From Streptomyces sp. NBC_01707 (GTDB lineage Bacteria > Actinomycetota > Actinomycetes > Streptomycetales > Streptomycetaceae): 64,000 nt of DNA. Every line of letters begins with the position of its first letter. Positions within the stretch are counted from its first letter, which is position 1. Where the stretch lies: positions 806,001-870,000 of the forward strand of contig NZ_CP109190.1 in the NCBI RefSeq assembly GCF_041438805.1, given 5' to 3'. The notes beneath the pieces are model-generated. The model did no database searches. It worked only from the letters and a program-made list of their open reading frames with translations, and was not told where the DNA came from. The position numbers and the translations under genes were made by a program. Below, one piece after another: positions 1-9,038 of the stretch.

Positions 1-1414
1 GGGCCTGGATGCCGCCACCGGGCCGGCCGATGTTGCCGAGGAGGAGCTGGAGGACGCTGGCGGCGCGGATGTACTGCGAACCGGTGGAGTGCTGGGTCCA
101 CCCGACGGCGTACACGAATGCGCTGGTGCGGTCGCGACCGGAGTTGGCGGTCAGGGCGTCGCACACGCGCAGAAAGGTCGCTCGCGGGATTCCGCAGGTC
201 TCCTCGACAAGTTCGGGGGTGTAGCGGGCGTAGTGGCGTTTGAGGATCTGGTAGACGCAGCGTGGGTGCCCGAGCGTCTCGTCGCGTGGTGGGCGGGCGC
301 CGGTCCGGGCTCCTCCCGACCCGTGGGTCTCGGCGCGGCCGGAGCCCTGTGTCTTCTGCTCGTACTGTTCGTCGACGTCGCCGGCGGGCGCCTGGACCTC
401 TGCACCCTCGTACTGCCAACTGCTCGGGTCGTAGTGGTACTTGTCCGGATCGAGTCCGGAGAAGACACCGTCCAGGTCCTCGGTGTCCTGGAAGTCCTCG
501 CTGATGATCGAGGCGGCGTTGGTGTAGTTGAGGACGTACTCCCGGAAGTCCTTCTCCTCGGTGAGCACATGGTTGATCACCGCGCCGAGGAACGCGATGT
601 CACTGCCGGCCCGGATCGGAACGTGCAGGTCGGCGAGGGCGCTGGTGCGCGTGAAGCGTGGGTCGACGTGAATGATCCGGGCGCCACGCTCCTTGGCCTC
701 CATGACCCACTGGAACCCGACCGGGTGTGCCTCTGCGAAGTTGGAGCCCTGGATGACGATGCAGTCGGCGTGCTGAAGGTCCTGCATGAAGGTGGTGGCG
801 CCGCCGCGGCCGAAGGAGGTGCCCAGGCCCGCGACGGTGGAGCTGTGGCAGACCCGCGCCTGGTTCTCCACCTGTACGACGCCGAGTCCGGTGAACAGCT
901 TCTTGATCAGGTAGTTCTCTTCGTTGTCCAGGGTCGCGCCGCCGAGGCTGGCGATGCCGAGCGTGCGTGCGGTGCGCAGCCCGTCCTTCTCCCATTCCCA
1001 GGTGCGGCGCCGCGTCTCGACCACCCGGTCGGCGACCATGTCCATGGCCGTCTCCAGGTCGAGGGGCTCCCACTCGGTGGCATAGGGGCGCCGGTGGAGG
1101 ACCTCGTGGCGACGCGCGGAGCCTGTGGTGAGCTGAAGGGTGGCAGATCCCTTCGGGCAGAGGCGGCCTCGGCTGATGGGCGAGGCGGGATCGCCCTCGA
1201 TCTGGACGACCTTCTCGTCCTTGACGTAGATCTGCTGGCCACAGCCGACCGCGCAGTAAGGACAGATGGAAGGAACCACCCGTTCGGCCGTGTCGGTGCG
1301 CGGCCGGAGCTGCTGCGTGTGTGCCGAAACGGCGGCCCGGCCACGCGCCAGCGGGTCGGATCCGGTCAGCTGTCGGTAGACGGGCCAGTCGCTGACCCAG
1401 GTGCGCACACCCAT
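1..1414 (-). CDS. Formate dehydrogenase alpha subunit (5' part)
   Basis: Molybdopterin oxidoreductase that oxidises formate to CO2. The reading frame runs open from ATG at 1414 off the left edge, giving about 471 N-terminal residues. An Fe4S4 cluster is placed by C51, C54, C58 and C86 (CPYCAVGC ... LCPKG). The active-site motif NQARVCHSS puts Cys189 where FdhF/FdnG-type enzymes often carry selenocysteine, so this is a Cys-type enzyme. GAGAGGAC lies about 7 bases before the start. It follows a small gene on the same strand. Family assignment is firm; the electron acceptor cannot be judged because the C-terminus and any partner subunits lie outside the window. It may act with the formaldehyde dehydrogenase at 37 kb in one-carbon detoxification (inference). 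Confidence 0.9.
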   Translation of the reverse strand, partial: MGVRTWVSDWPVYRQLTGSDPLARGRAAVSAHTQQLRPRTDTAERVVPSICPYCAVGCGQQIYVKDEKVVQIEGDPASPISRGRLCPKGSATLQLTTGSARRHEVLHRRPYATEWEPLDLETAMDMVADRVVETRRRTWEWEKDGLRTARTLGIASLGGATLDNEENYLIKKLFTGLGVVQVENQARVCHSSTVAGLGTSFGRGGATTFMQDLQHADCIVIQGSNFAEAHPVGFQWVMEAKERGARIIHVDPRFTRTSALADLHVPIRAGSDIAFLGAVINHVLTEEKDFREYVLNYTNAASIISEDFQDTEDLDGVFSGLDPDKYHYDPSSWQYEGAEVQAPAGDVDEQYEQKTQGSGRAETHGSGGARTGARPPRDETLGHPRCVYQILKRHYARYTPELVEETCGIPRATFLRVCDALTANSGRDRTSAFVYAVGWTQHSTGSQYIRAASVLQLLLGNIGRPGGGIQA

Positions 1415-1505
1415 TACGTGTCCTCTCGGGCGGCCGGACTCCTGTCGGCAGTCGCGGGCGTTCCTCCCAGCCTCACCTGCCGGCGCTCCCACGGCGCGCG
1501 GAGCG

Positions 1506-1766
1506 TCAGGCGGACGGTTCGTCGGGTACGGGGTGCTCCGGACGTCGGTTGCCGGAGTGCGGGGCGCCCCTCCGGCCGGTGCCCACCTCGTCCGTATCGG
1601 GAATCTCCGGGTCGGGCTGCTCGTCGGCAGTGGAGTGAATCGAGGCGCCTGGGAGGTCCCAGGGGTCCTCGTCGGCGGTGACCTGCTGATCGGGCAGGTC
1701 CCTCGGTATCGGCTCAGGTGTCGGCCCCTCGCTGTTCCCAGGGGCTTCCCGGCGGTGCTCACTCAC
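1506..1766 (-). CDS. Small acidic hypothetical protein upstream of fdh
   Basis: An 86-residue hydrophilic, proline- and Asp/Glu-rich protein with no membrane segment or recognised domain. It begins with GTG at 1766, with a purine-rich GGAAGCGAG just upstream, and ends 91 bases before the formate dehydrogenase on the same strand, so co-transcription is likely. Low-complexity composition makes this a moderate call. It could be a small accessory or disordered protein, but no function can be assigned. Confidence 0.5.
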   Translation of the reverse strand: MSEHRREAPGNSEGPTPEPIPRDLPDQQVTADEDPWDLPGASIHSTADEQPDPEIPDTDEVGTGRRGAPHSGNRRPEHPVPDEPSA

Positions 1767-2284
1767 GGCGTTCTCGCTTCCTCACGCTGGGGGGTGGCGT
1801 GTGGCGCGAGTACCCGGGCGGGCGGCGAGTATGCCGGCGATCGAGGCTCCTGCGCCGAGGCCGGTCAGCTGTGCAGCGGCTTGAGGGGCACCCCCTGGGT
1901 CGTGCGCGACCGTCCTCGATCCCGGCTCTCCACACCGCCGCCCGAGGTCGTCCTCGGTGCGCTCCGCCTGCGCGACCGATTGGCCGGTCCGGCGGCGACC
2001 GTGCCGGTCAGGAAGCCGCCGCGCTGTCGGCGGATCCTGACTGCCTTCTCCTCGCGGCACAGGGCCAGACAGGTCTTTTCGTCCCCGATCCGAGGCGTGG
2101 GCACGGGCGTTCCTCCGCTTCCCGCCGCCCGGAGCTGCTTTGCTTCCAGGTGATTTCCCCTGCGGCCGGGGAATGTCCGTGGGCTCGCCGGGCACCGGAT
2201 GAGCACGAGCCATGCACGACGAGCATGAGGAGGCACCTTGCGCATCACAGAGTTCCCTGCGGCGGCCCGCCCTCCGGCCCTCGC
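1767..2284. other. Intergenic region, no supported gene
   Basis: About 520 bases between the divergent small fdh-linked gene and the Mrp operon. Open frames exist on both strands but have the arginine/proline-rich composition of high-GC shadows and no convincing start. It presumably holds the two divergent promoters; none was identified with confidence. Confidence 0.4.
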
Positions 2285-2467
2285 ATGACGGGAAGACGGC
2301 TGGGTAGCCTGGTCGGCGAAATCCTCGGGTGGCAAGTGTTGCTGTCGGCACTCTGGTTGGTGTTGATCAGCAGGGTCGAACCGCTGGAGGTGTTCGCCGG
2401 TCTGGGTTGCGCACTGCTGGGAGCAGTCGCCGCCGTCGCGGCACGCCGGGCTGTGAGCGGCTGGTGA
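2285..2467 (+). CDS. mrpE: Short MrpE/MnhE-like antiporter subunit
   Basis: First gene of a Mrp-type Na+(K+)/H+ antiporter operon. It encodes only 60 residues, with two hydrophobic stretches (about 14-28 and 33-53) resembling the N-terminal membrane part of MrpE, which is usually near 160 residues. The gene ends in GTGA, so the next gene starts inside its stop codon. The short length looks like domain reduction rather than a frameshift, because the following frame is a different subunit. Assignment rests mainly on position and on the WLVLISRVEPLEVF segment. Confidence 0.6.
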   Translation: MTGRRLGSLVGEILGWQVLLSALWLVLISRVEPLEVFAGLGCALLGAVAAVAARRAVSGW

Positions 2468-2925
2468 ACGCATGGCTCGCGTCCGCATCCGTACTCCTGG
2501 TGGCAGGTCTCTCCCCCGTCGTGTGGGGTGTGGCGACCGGACCGCTCGGCCGCAGGGTCGTCGCCCAGAACTTCGGCACCTCGGTGGTCTGTCTGGTCAT
2601 GCTGCTGCTCGCCCAGGGATACGACCGCCCCGCTTACACAGATCTCGCTCTGGTCCTCGCCGTGCTGGGCCCCGTCGGCACGCTCGTGTACGCACGGCTG
2701 CTCGCCGACGAACTGGGCGAGGCCCCGCCGAAGGCACAGCTGCCGACCGTACTGGCGGCCGCCGCCACCGTGCCGGTCGTGATCGCGTCGTGCGTGGCCG
2801 CCGGCCCGGGGCGGGCGGCGGTGAAGCTTGTGGTCGTGGGAGTTCTGCTCGTCGCCGGAAACGTGATCTCCTCACGGACCCTGTCCGGCGCCTACCTGGA
2901 GCCGAGCGAGGCCCGACGTGACTGA
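2464..2925 (+). CDS. mrpF: MrpF/MrpG-like antiporter subunit
   Basis: A 153-residue integral membrane protein starting at GTG 2464, overlapping the previous stop by four bases. The first half resembles MrpF: three hydrophobic helices with the YTDLALVLAVLGPVGT segment near the third. After a polar loop (about 80-90) come two more helices that resemble the last helix of MrpG (KLVVVGVLLVAGNV). It may therefore be a fused or reduced F-G subunit; that reading is inferred from order and helix pattern. It overlaps the next gene by eight bases. Confidence 0.6.
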   Translation: MNAWLASASVLLVAGLSPVVWGVATGPLGRRVVAQNFGTSVVCLVMLLLAQGYDRPAYTDLALVLAVLGPVGTLVYARLLADELGEAPPKAQLPTVLAAAATVPVVIASCVAAGPGRAAVKLVVVGVLLVAGNVISSRTLSGAYLEPSEARRD

Positions 2926-3178
2926 CGGCCTCATCGTGATCTCTCTGTTCCTGGTCGCGACCACCGCGACCGCCGCCGTGGCGGTCCGTGACCCGGCCCG
3001 TCAGGCTCTGGTCCTCTCGGTGCTCGGTCTGGCACTCGCGGTGCTGTTCACCGTCCTCCAGGCGCCGGACGTCGCCCTGTCGCAGCTGGCGGTGGGCTCG
3101 GCGTTGACCCCGCTGCTGATCCTTCTGTCCGTCCGGAAGGTGCGTCGCCGCGGGCAGCGTGACGAAGGCGGCCGATGA
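2918..3178 (+). CDS. DUF4040/MbhD-like Mrp subunit
   Basis: An 86-residue membrane protein with three hydrophobic segments and the motif QAPDVALSQLAVGSALTPLL, characteristic of the DUF4040/MbhD domain normally found at the C-terminal end of MrpA. Here the domain is encoded separately. The GTG start at 2918 overlaps the previous gene by eight bases, and the stop overlaps the next ATG. It is a structural part of the membrane antiporter complex. Confidence 0.75.
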   Translation: MTDGLIVISLFLVATTATAAVAVRDPARQALVLSVLGLALAVLFTVLQAPDVALSQLAVGSALTPLLILLSVRKVRRRGQRDEGGR

Positions 3179-3915
3179 GCCGCAGACTACGGATGTGGAT
3201 CCTGGCCGTGGGCTGCCTCGGCTTCGCCGCCATGTTCGGGGCGGCCTGCCTGCGGCTGCCGGGCTTCGGCGGTGACAGCCACCCCTACGGCGACCGTGCT
3301 GTCCGGGCCGCGCTCGCGCACCGCACCGCCAACGTGATCTCGGCCGTCAATTTCGACCAGCGGGCCTTCGACACCCTGGGCGAGCAGACCATCCTCTTCG
3401 CCGCAGTACTCGGAACCGTTGTGCTGCTGCGGCAGACCCGCGAGGAACGTCAGGTGCCTCCCACGCCGGTCCATGTCGCGCTCCCCGTGAGGCTGTACGC
3501 ACTGACCCTGCTGCCCATCGCGCTCGTCGTCGGCCTCTATGTCGTCGCGCACGGCCAGCTCAGCCCGGGCGGCGGGTTCCAGGGCGGGGTCGTCGTGGCG
3601 ACCGCGCTCCACCTGCTCTACATCGGCGCCGACTACCGCGCGCTGGAACGGATCCGCCCGATCGGCGTGTACGAGGTCGGCGACGCGGTGGGCGAAGCGA
3701 CATATCTCGTTCTGGGCCTGGCGGGTCTCATCGCGGGTTCTTCGTTCCTGGCCAACGCTCTGATCCCGTACGGCACGTTCAACACGCTCGCTTCGGGCGG
3801 ATCCGTGCCCTTGTTGAACATGGCCGTCGGCATGGAAGTAGCGTGCGCCGTGGTGGTGCTGCTCGCCCGCTTCCTCGACCAGGCCGTGGAGATCGAAGAG
3901 GAAGGCACGAAATGA
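3175..3915 (+). CDS. mrpB: MbhE-MrpB fused antiporter subunit
   Basis: A 246-residue membrane protein in two parts. Residues 1-90 carry the MbhE-like segment found at the C-terminus of MrpA (TANVISAVNFDQRAFDTLGE, followed by a helix). Residues about 100-240 are an MrpB domain, marked by VAHGQLSPGGGFQGG between helices. MrpA's tail has thus been rejoined to MrpB. The start ATG at 3175 overlaps the previous stop. It works in the membrane with the C and D subunits encoded next. Confidence 0.85.
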   Translation: MSRRLRMWILAVGCLGFAAMFGAACLRLPGFGGDSHPYGDRAVRAALAHRTANVISAVNFDQRAFDTLGEQTILFAAVLGTVVLLRQTREERQVPPTPVHVALPVRLYALTLLPIALVVGLYVVAHGQLSPGGGFQGGVVVATALHLLYIGADYRALERIRPIGVYEVGDAVGEATYLVLGLAGLIAGSSFLANALIPYGTFNTLASGGSVPLLNMAVGMEVACAVVVLLARFLDQAVEIEEEGTK

Positions 3916-3934
3916 GTTGGGGGATGAGCACGTC

Positions 3935-4285
3935 ATGATGTCGGTATTGCCGTATCTGGTCGCCGGCTGGATCTTCCTGGCCGGGTGTTACGGCCTCGCC
4001 ACCAGCCGCCACCTCGTTCATGCGGTGGGCTGCCTGGCGGTCTGCCAGTCCTCCACCTATGTGCTGCTGCTCGCCGTGGGCTATCGCGACGGCGGCACCG
4101 CACCCGTCTTCTCCGACCTGAAGCCCGGATCGAGACCGCTCGTCGACCCGGTCGTGCAGGCACTGGCCCTGACCGACGTGGTCGTCGGCGCCACTGTGAC
4201 CGCGCTGCTGCTGGCCCTGGTGATACAGGTCGCCAAACGACACGGCACGGTGAACCCCGACGAATTGACCGAGCTGCGCGGATGA
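3935..4285 (+). CDS. mrpC: MrpC (NuoK-like) antiporter subunit
   Basis: A membrane protein of about 116 residues with three helices, homologous to MrpC/NuoK. The C-terminal part has the typical DPVVQALALTDVVVGATVTALLLAL signature, broken here only by reading it in pieces: DPVVQALALTDVV then VGATVTALLLAL. The chosen ATG at 3935 follows GGGGGA at 3919-3924; a TTG at 3917 is also in frame. The stop overlaps the mrpD start as ATGA, so the two are translationally coupled. Confidence 0.85.
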   Translation: MMSVLPYLVAGWIFLAGCYGLATSRHLVHAVGCLAVCQSSTYVLLLAVGYRDGGTAPVFSDLKPGSRPLVDPVVQALALTDVVVGATVTALLLALVIQVAKRHGTVNPDELTELRG

Positions 4286-6024
4286 GCCATCTGCTGCCGC
4301 TGATCGTCGCACTGCCGCTGATGGGAGCCGCCGTGCTGGTGGCCGCCGGACGGCGTCTGCCGCGCATCGCCGCCGATTCGATCGGCTGCACCGTGGCCGT
4401 GGCCACCGCCGGGCTGGCCATGGCGCTCCTCATCGACGCCTCGCCGAATGCTGTCGAATGGGTCGGCGGCTGGCACCCGAGCGGCGGCGAAAGTGTGGGC
4501 ATCGTCCTGGTCGGCGACGTTCCCGGGGTGGGCTTGGCGGCACTCGTCTCCGTCCTGGTCGTCGCGGTACTCGTCTACTCCTGGCGCTATTTCGACGAGC
4601 CACCGCACCGGCACGCGGGCTCCTTTCCGGCTCTTGTCCTGCTCTTCCAGGCGGGCATGTGCGGCTTCGCGCTCACGGGTGACCTCTTCAACGCCTTCGT
4701 CTTCTTCGAGCTCATGAGCGTCGTGGCGTACGCCCTGACCGGCTACCGCGTGGAGGAGGCGAAGGCCGTGCAGGGGGCACTCACGTTCGGGGTGATCAAC
4801 TCCCTCGGCGCATACACCACGTTGACCGGGATCGTCCTGCTGTACGCCCGCACCGGTGAGCTCGGTATGCGGCAGATCGGACAGCGGCTCGACGCGCACG
4901 GCGGGCCCGACGCCCTGACCCTGTGCGCCTTCGTCCTGGTACTGACGGGTCTCCTCACCAAAGCGGCCGCCGTCCCGTTTCACTTCTGGCTGCCCGACGC
5001 ACACGCCGTCGCACCGACCCCGGTGTGCATGCTGCTGTCCGGAGTCATGGTCGAACTCGGCGCGTACGGTGTGTGGCGGGTGTACCACACGATCTTCGCC
5101 GGGCCCGGCGGCATCCCCGCACCGGACGCTGAACGCGCCCTGGTGACGCTCGGCGTGCTGACCGCGCTGATCGGCGCGATGATGTGCTGGCAGCAACGGC
5201 ACGTGAAGCGGCTCCTCGCCTATTCGACGGTCGCCCACACCGGGCTCTTCCTCATCGGAATCGGCCTCCTGCGCCCCGAGGCGACCGGCGGGATCGCGGT
5301 CTACCTCCTGGGCCACGCGGGGGCCAAGGCCGCCCTGTTCGCCTGCGTGGGCATCCTCCTCGACCGGTACGGGAGTGTCGACGAACACGAACTCTTCGGA
5401 CGCGCCAAGGAGTTGCGATGGGTCGGTGTCCTGTTCGCGACCGGTGCGCTGGCTCTGTCCGGGCTGCCCCCATTCGGCACGGGCCTCGGCAAAGCGGTCA
5501 CGGAAGAAGCTGCGGGCGGACTCCTCGCCGTGGTGTTCGTGGCCGTATCCGCAGTCACCGCGGGAGCCGTGCTCCGAGTCGCCGCACGGGTGTTCCTCGG
5601 CGCCGGGAAGCGACCCGAGGCCGAACCGGCACACGAGACGAAGGGTGAGGACGAGGAACCGGAGACCAAGGGCCGTATCGGCCGGGTGCCCATGACGATG
5701 ACCGCGGTTCCCACCGCGCTGCTCGTCGGAGCTGTCGCGGCCGGTCTGGCGCCATGGCTTGCCACGTCCGTGGGCGACGCGTTCGGCGCCCACCGTGCAC
5801 CTCACTGGACTCCGGCCGGGACGATGCTCGGGTTCGTCTCCGCCGCACTCGCCGTGGGCTTGGCCGCGGCGGCCGTACATGGCCCCACCCGTCAGGAAGG
5901 CAACCGCTGGACGACGCCGCTGCGGCGCATGCACTCGGGGCACATCGGCGACTACGTGGTCTGGCTCCTGGCAGGCACAACCCTCATCGGCGCGCTCGCA
6001 CTGCCCGGCATCCTTACCGGGTGA
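4282..6024 (+). CDS. mrpD: MrpD proton-pumping antiporter subunit
   Basis: A 580-residue polytopic membrane protein of the proton-conducting NuoL/M/N and MrpA/D family. Visible family features include GDLFNAFVFFELMSVVAYAL with its glutamate in helix 5, the lysine-bearing LLTKAAAVPFHFWLPDAHA segment and the MMCWQQRHVKRLLAYSTVAH helix; these form the proton path. It starts with ATGA overlap on mrpC. No MrpA N-terminal half (the second large antiporter module) is visible, so the complex is either reduced or uses a homologue from elsewhere. Confidence 0.93.
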   Translation: MSHLLPLIVALPLMGAAVLVAAGRRLPRIAADSIGCTVAVATAGLAMALLIDASPNAVEWVGGWHPSGGESVGIVLVGDVPGVGLAALVSVLVVAVLVYSWRYFDEPPHRHAGSFPALVLLFQAGMCGFALTGDLFNAFVFFELMSVVAYALTGYRVEEAKAVQGALTFGVINSLGAYTTLTGIVLLYARTGELGMRQIGQRLDAHGGPDALTLCAFVLVLTGLLTKAAAVPFHFWLPDAHAVAPTPVCMLLSGVMVELGAYGVWRVYHTIFAGPGGIPAPDAERALVTLGVLTALIGAMMCWQQRHVKRLLAYSTVAHTGLFLIGIGLLRPEATGGIAVYLLGHAGAKAALFACVGILLDRYGSVDEHELFGRAKELRWVGVLFATGALALSGLPPFGTGLGKAVTEEAAGGLLAVVFVAVSAVTAGAVLRVAARVFLGAGKRPEAEPAHETKGEDEEPETKGRIGRVPMTMTAVPTALLVGAVAAGLAPWLATSVGDAFGAHRAPHWTPAGTMLGFVSAALAVGLAAAAVHGPTRQEGNRWTTPLRRMHSGHIGDYVVWLLAGTTLIGALALPGILTG

Positions 6025-6029
6025 CCCGA

Positions 6030-6923
6030 ATGTTCCCGGCCCTGCGAGCACGCCCAGGCCGGGAGCTCGACATACCGGGCCAGATCACTTTCGCCATCGG
6101 CCTCGTCCTGGTGCTCTACGCGGCCGTCGAGGGGCCCGAGTCGGGCTGGACAACCCTTCCCGTCATCCTGTCGTCCGGCATCGGTCTGTGCTTCCTCGTC
6201 GGTTTCGCGGTGGTCGAACTGGGCGCCAAGTCCCCCATCTTCGACCTGACCCTGTTCAGGAACCGGGCCTTCACCGTGGGGTCCGTGGTCGCGGTCATCG
6301 GCATCCTCGCCTTTCTCGGCGCATGCTTCGCGACGAGCATGTGGCTCGGTCCGGTGCAGCACCAGGGCCCGCTTCGTGTCGCCGTCCCATTCCTGCTGCT
6401 GCAGGGGCCCGCGTTCCGCCTCATCCCGGTCGTCTCCCGGCTGTTGCACCGGGTCGCCCCGACCTGGCTGCTGACCTCGGGCTTCGTCCTGATGAGCGTC
6501 GGCTGTCTCCTGTGCACCCGGCTCGATGTCACCGACGCCGGCTTGAGCGCCTTCGTCGTGCCCGACCTGCTGATCGGCGTCGGCTTCGCGCTGTGCGTGA
6601 GCTCGGTGACGGCCGTCGCACTGGACAGCGTGCCGCCGCAGCTGGCGGGCATGGCGAGCGCCACGACCAACATGCTTCGCGATCTCAGCTTCGCGCTCGG
6701 ACCGGCCGTCGTCGGCGCGGTCGCCCTGAGCAAGGCGGGAACGGCGTTCTCGTCGAACCTGGACGGCGCGGGCCTGCCGCCGGACCATCTGGGGGCCGCG
6801 CGCGGGATCGCCGCGGAGGGAGGACCGATTGCCGTGAACAGCCTTCCGCCCGGCGCTCCGGGATCGGCAGCGCACGACCTCGCTCTCGACGCGCTGGGCA
6901 GCGGCTTCAGCAACGCCTTCTAG
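6030..6923 (+). pseudogene. MFS drug-efflux transporter, internal fragment
   Basis: About 297 residues matching the C-terminal two thirds of EmrB/QacA (DHA2) efflux pumps: LDIPGQITFAIGLVLVLYA, FDLTLFRNRAF, then several helices and GMASATTNMLRDLSFALGPA. The first ~200 residues, including the first helices and motif A, are missing, and the end stops at GSGFSNAF where homologues continue with a last helix. It lies five bases after mrpD, so it may be transcribed but should not give a working pump. Its end meets a Ppx fragment at a CTAG (6920-6923). Confidence 0.8.
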
Positions 6924-6924
6924 T

Positions 6925-7300
6925 ACTGGATATCGGCGGCGGTACGGTAGAGATCGCTGCCGACACCGGAAACCGGCCCGCGTCGTCTACTCGCTGCCGC
7001 TGGGCGCCCGCAGGATCACCCGGGACTGGCGTCCCGGCGGCACCGCACCATCCCCACGCCGACTGGCTGAGGTGCGGCAACACCTCAGCCAATTCTTGGA
7101 AGCCGTCCCCGGCCTGCCGCAGGCCGAGCCGGGCGGGCGGGTGCTGGCCTTCTCCAAGACCTTCGAACAGCTCGCCGCCGCTCAGGGCAAGACACCGCGA
7201 GCCGGACGGGCAGCTCGCGCTACCCCAACTGCGCACGTCAGTCTCCCTGCTGGCCGCCGCAGGACCGCCCCGCCGTTCCAAACTGCCTGATCGAACGCCT
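6925..7300 (+). pseudogene. Ppx/GppA phosphatase fragment
   Basis: A decayed piece of an exopolyphosphatase/guanosine pentaphosphatase. The phosphate-binding motif LDIGGGTVEIA is read in one frame at 6928. After a one-base shift the sequence continues with YSLPLGARRITRDW and, near 7150, LAFSKTFEQLA, all known Ppx/GppA features. N-terminal and C-terminal parts are absent. Frameshifts and truncation argue against function. Confidence 0.7.
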
Positions 7301-7565
7301 CGGCGTGCTCCACACCACGGCCGCGCACCCCCGCCTCGTCGGCTGAACCCAAGGGACGCCGAAAGTCGGCACCCGGGCCATCGGAGGCCAGCCATGAATC
7401 GGCATGAGTCAACGAGATCAAGGAACGTCTCGCAGGGCTGCCCGATTGGACCCGTGAGAGGTACGACATCACGTGCCGAGACCGACCGAGAGCGGCACAT
7501 CGGTCACCACGCTTGGATGACCTGGACGCACGACGCCCCCCCTGCCCCGGCCGTGGCCAGAGACA

Positions 7566-7634
7566 GGGGGCGGAGTGCTCGGGGGCGAGTTCTAACCCAG
7601 CTTGAGTCCGCCCCCTCCCGAGTTTGGGGGCGGA
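7566..7634 (+). promoter_or_regulatory. Three-segment hairpin, terminator or attenuator-like
   Basis: GGGGGCGGA at 7566-7574, TCCGCCCCC at 7607-7615 and GGGGGCGGA at 7626-7634. The middle segment can pair perfectly with either flank: a 9-bp stem with a 10-base loop on the right, or a 9-bp stem with a long loop on the left. No U-tract follows. It lies in a gene-poor stretch (7300-7900), so it may simply be a relic terminator. Confidence 0.4.
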
Positions 7635-7899
7635 TTCGTCGTCCGGTCGCGGGTGGGTGAGGGTTCCGTGGACCGGACGACTCATCCACTCACCCAGCCC
7701 ACATCCCCCTGACTCAAATTCCATGTAGGCCATCCGGCGGTACGCAGTCCGCAACGCTGACTCGCCCCGCAGAACCGGGACTGGGGCCGACACAACGAGG
7801 AGTAGCGACGGCTCGGAAAGCTCGGTGCGCGAGCGGCCACACGGCACAAGCGGCATCAGTTCGAATCGACGCAGATAGGCACAAAAAGGGGCGCGGCAC

Positions 7900-8325
7900 A
7901 CGGCGTGCTGCTTCCGCCCAGGCAGCATTTCCTGCACCTTTGCCTGAAGCCCTGTCGGACCACGGCGGCCCGATCGGAGTCCCCCTTCAGGACGGACGCG
8001 GCCGCGGCCTCGATCTGGTCCAGCGTGGCGCGCGGCAGGATCGGAGGCACGGCCGGGTCGGTGCGGAAGTCCCGGATGAAGGGGCAGGCCGCGGCCAGGG
8101 CCCGCTGCCAGGCGTCCTCGACCTCGCCGGGCTTCTCCACCCGCAGTCCGTCCAGGCCGATGGAGCGGGCGAAGTCCGCGTACTTCACGTCCGGCAGGGA
8201 CTGCGAGGGCAGGAACTGCGGTGCGCCGGACATGGCGCGCATCTCCCACGTGACCTGGTTGAGATCCTCGTTGTTGAGCACGGCCACGACCATGCGCAGG
8301 TCGGACCATCCGTCGTAGCGCGACC
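7900..8325 (-). pseudogene. TPP-dependent oxidase/decarboxylase, C-terminal remnant
   Basis: The C-terminal ~135 residues of a thiamine-pyrophosphate enzyme of the pyruvate oxidase/acetolactate synthase type: MVVAVLNNEDLNQVTWEMRA, ARSIGLDGLRVEKP, FRTDPAVPPILP and ATLDQIEAAAASVLKGD. Catalytic domains upstream are absent (the frame loses similarity just above 8320), and near 7950 the reading shifts into another frame for the expected end, LQAKVQEMLPGRK. It is a remnant only. Confidence 0.8.
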
Positions 8326-8359
8326 GCCTGCGCTGTGCGCGGCGGCAGACCGACCGTCG

Positions 8360-9022
8360 TTACACGGGGCCGGCCCGGTCAGGGTGCTGGGTGCCTTGCC
8401 CGATGAGTGTGTCGAGCTGGGCGGCGAGGCGGGGATGGGAGCCGGTCAGGTAGGGGCGGGTCGCGGTCAGTGGGCGGACGAGGGCTGCAGGGTCGTCGTG
8501 GGCGAGGGCCGCGTCAAGCTGGCCGAGGGGGGTGCGGGCGGTCGCGGGGAGATCGGTGAGGGCGGCGATCTGTCCGGCGATGCGACGCAGGCGGGCGGCG
8601 TTGTCGCGGGCCCAGGCGGTGTGAGTGCGGTCGGCGGCGCGACTTTCACGGGTGGCCTGGACGCGCTGTTCTCCGGTGGTTCCGGCGGGGCCGGGGCGGT
8701 TGCGCAGGTAGCGGCGTTCAGCGGCCTGGCGGCTGGCGACGCCGAGAGGGGCCGCGAGATCGGCCCAGCTGGCGCCCGCGTGGCGGGCGGTTTCGATCAG
8801 ACCGGTTTCCCATCCGGCGAGCTGCTCGCGCACCTGCCGCAGCAGCAGAAGGGACGCCAGGGCCTGCTGCGGGCCGGTATCTGCGCCAGCGGGGTCGGTG
8901 GCCCGCTCATGGGCTTCGTGCACAGCGTGGTCGATGGCTTCCAGGGCCGCCGCCGCGGCCAGGAACGAGGCAGGGCTCTGGGCGTCGGTGCGGGAGGGGG
9001 GCGGCTGACCGGCTGCTGTCAC
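8360..9022 (-). CDS. rheA: Hsp18 transcriptional regulator (RheA-like)
   Basis: A 220-residue, helix-rich soluble protein divergent from hsp18. A central segment (ETARHAGASWADLAAPLG, then VASRQAAERRYL) looks like a helix-turn-helix. In Streptomyces albus, RheA is encoded next to hsp18 and represses it until heat changes its conformation. The name here rests on that gene arrangement, on family resemblance, and on two operators of the described RheA type in the shared intergenic region. The GTG start at 9022 follows a strong GGAAGGAG. Confidence 0.75.
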   Translation of the reverse strand: MTAAGQPPPSRTDAQSPASFLAAAAALEAIDHAVHEAHERATDPAGADTGPQQALASLLLLRQVREQLAGWETGLIETARHAGASWADLAAPLGVASRQAAERRYLRNRPGPAGTTGEQRVQATRESRAADRTHTAWARDNAARLRRIAGQIAALTDLPATARTPLGQLDAALAHDDPAALVRPLTATRPYLTGSHPRLAAQLDTLIGQGTQHPDRAGPV

Positions 9023-9038
9023 GGGAACTCCTTCCGAC

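Noticed and set aside
89..1681. Long plus-strand open frame of 530 codons
   Set aside because: It is antisense to the formate dehydrogenase, whose minus-strand frame carries all the family motifs; its own composition is that of a high-GC shadow.
4081..6051. Minus-strand open frame of 656 codons over mrpD
   Set aside because: Hydrophilic, His/Gln/Gly-rich shadow of a membrane protein gene with clear homology on the plus strand.
7855..7890. tRNA-like T-loop GTTCGAATC
   Set aside because: The flanking bases do not form a T stem and no acceptor, D or anticodon stems can be found around it.
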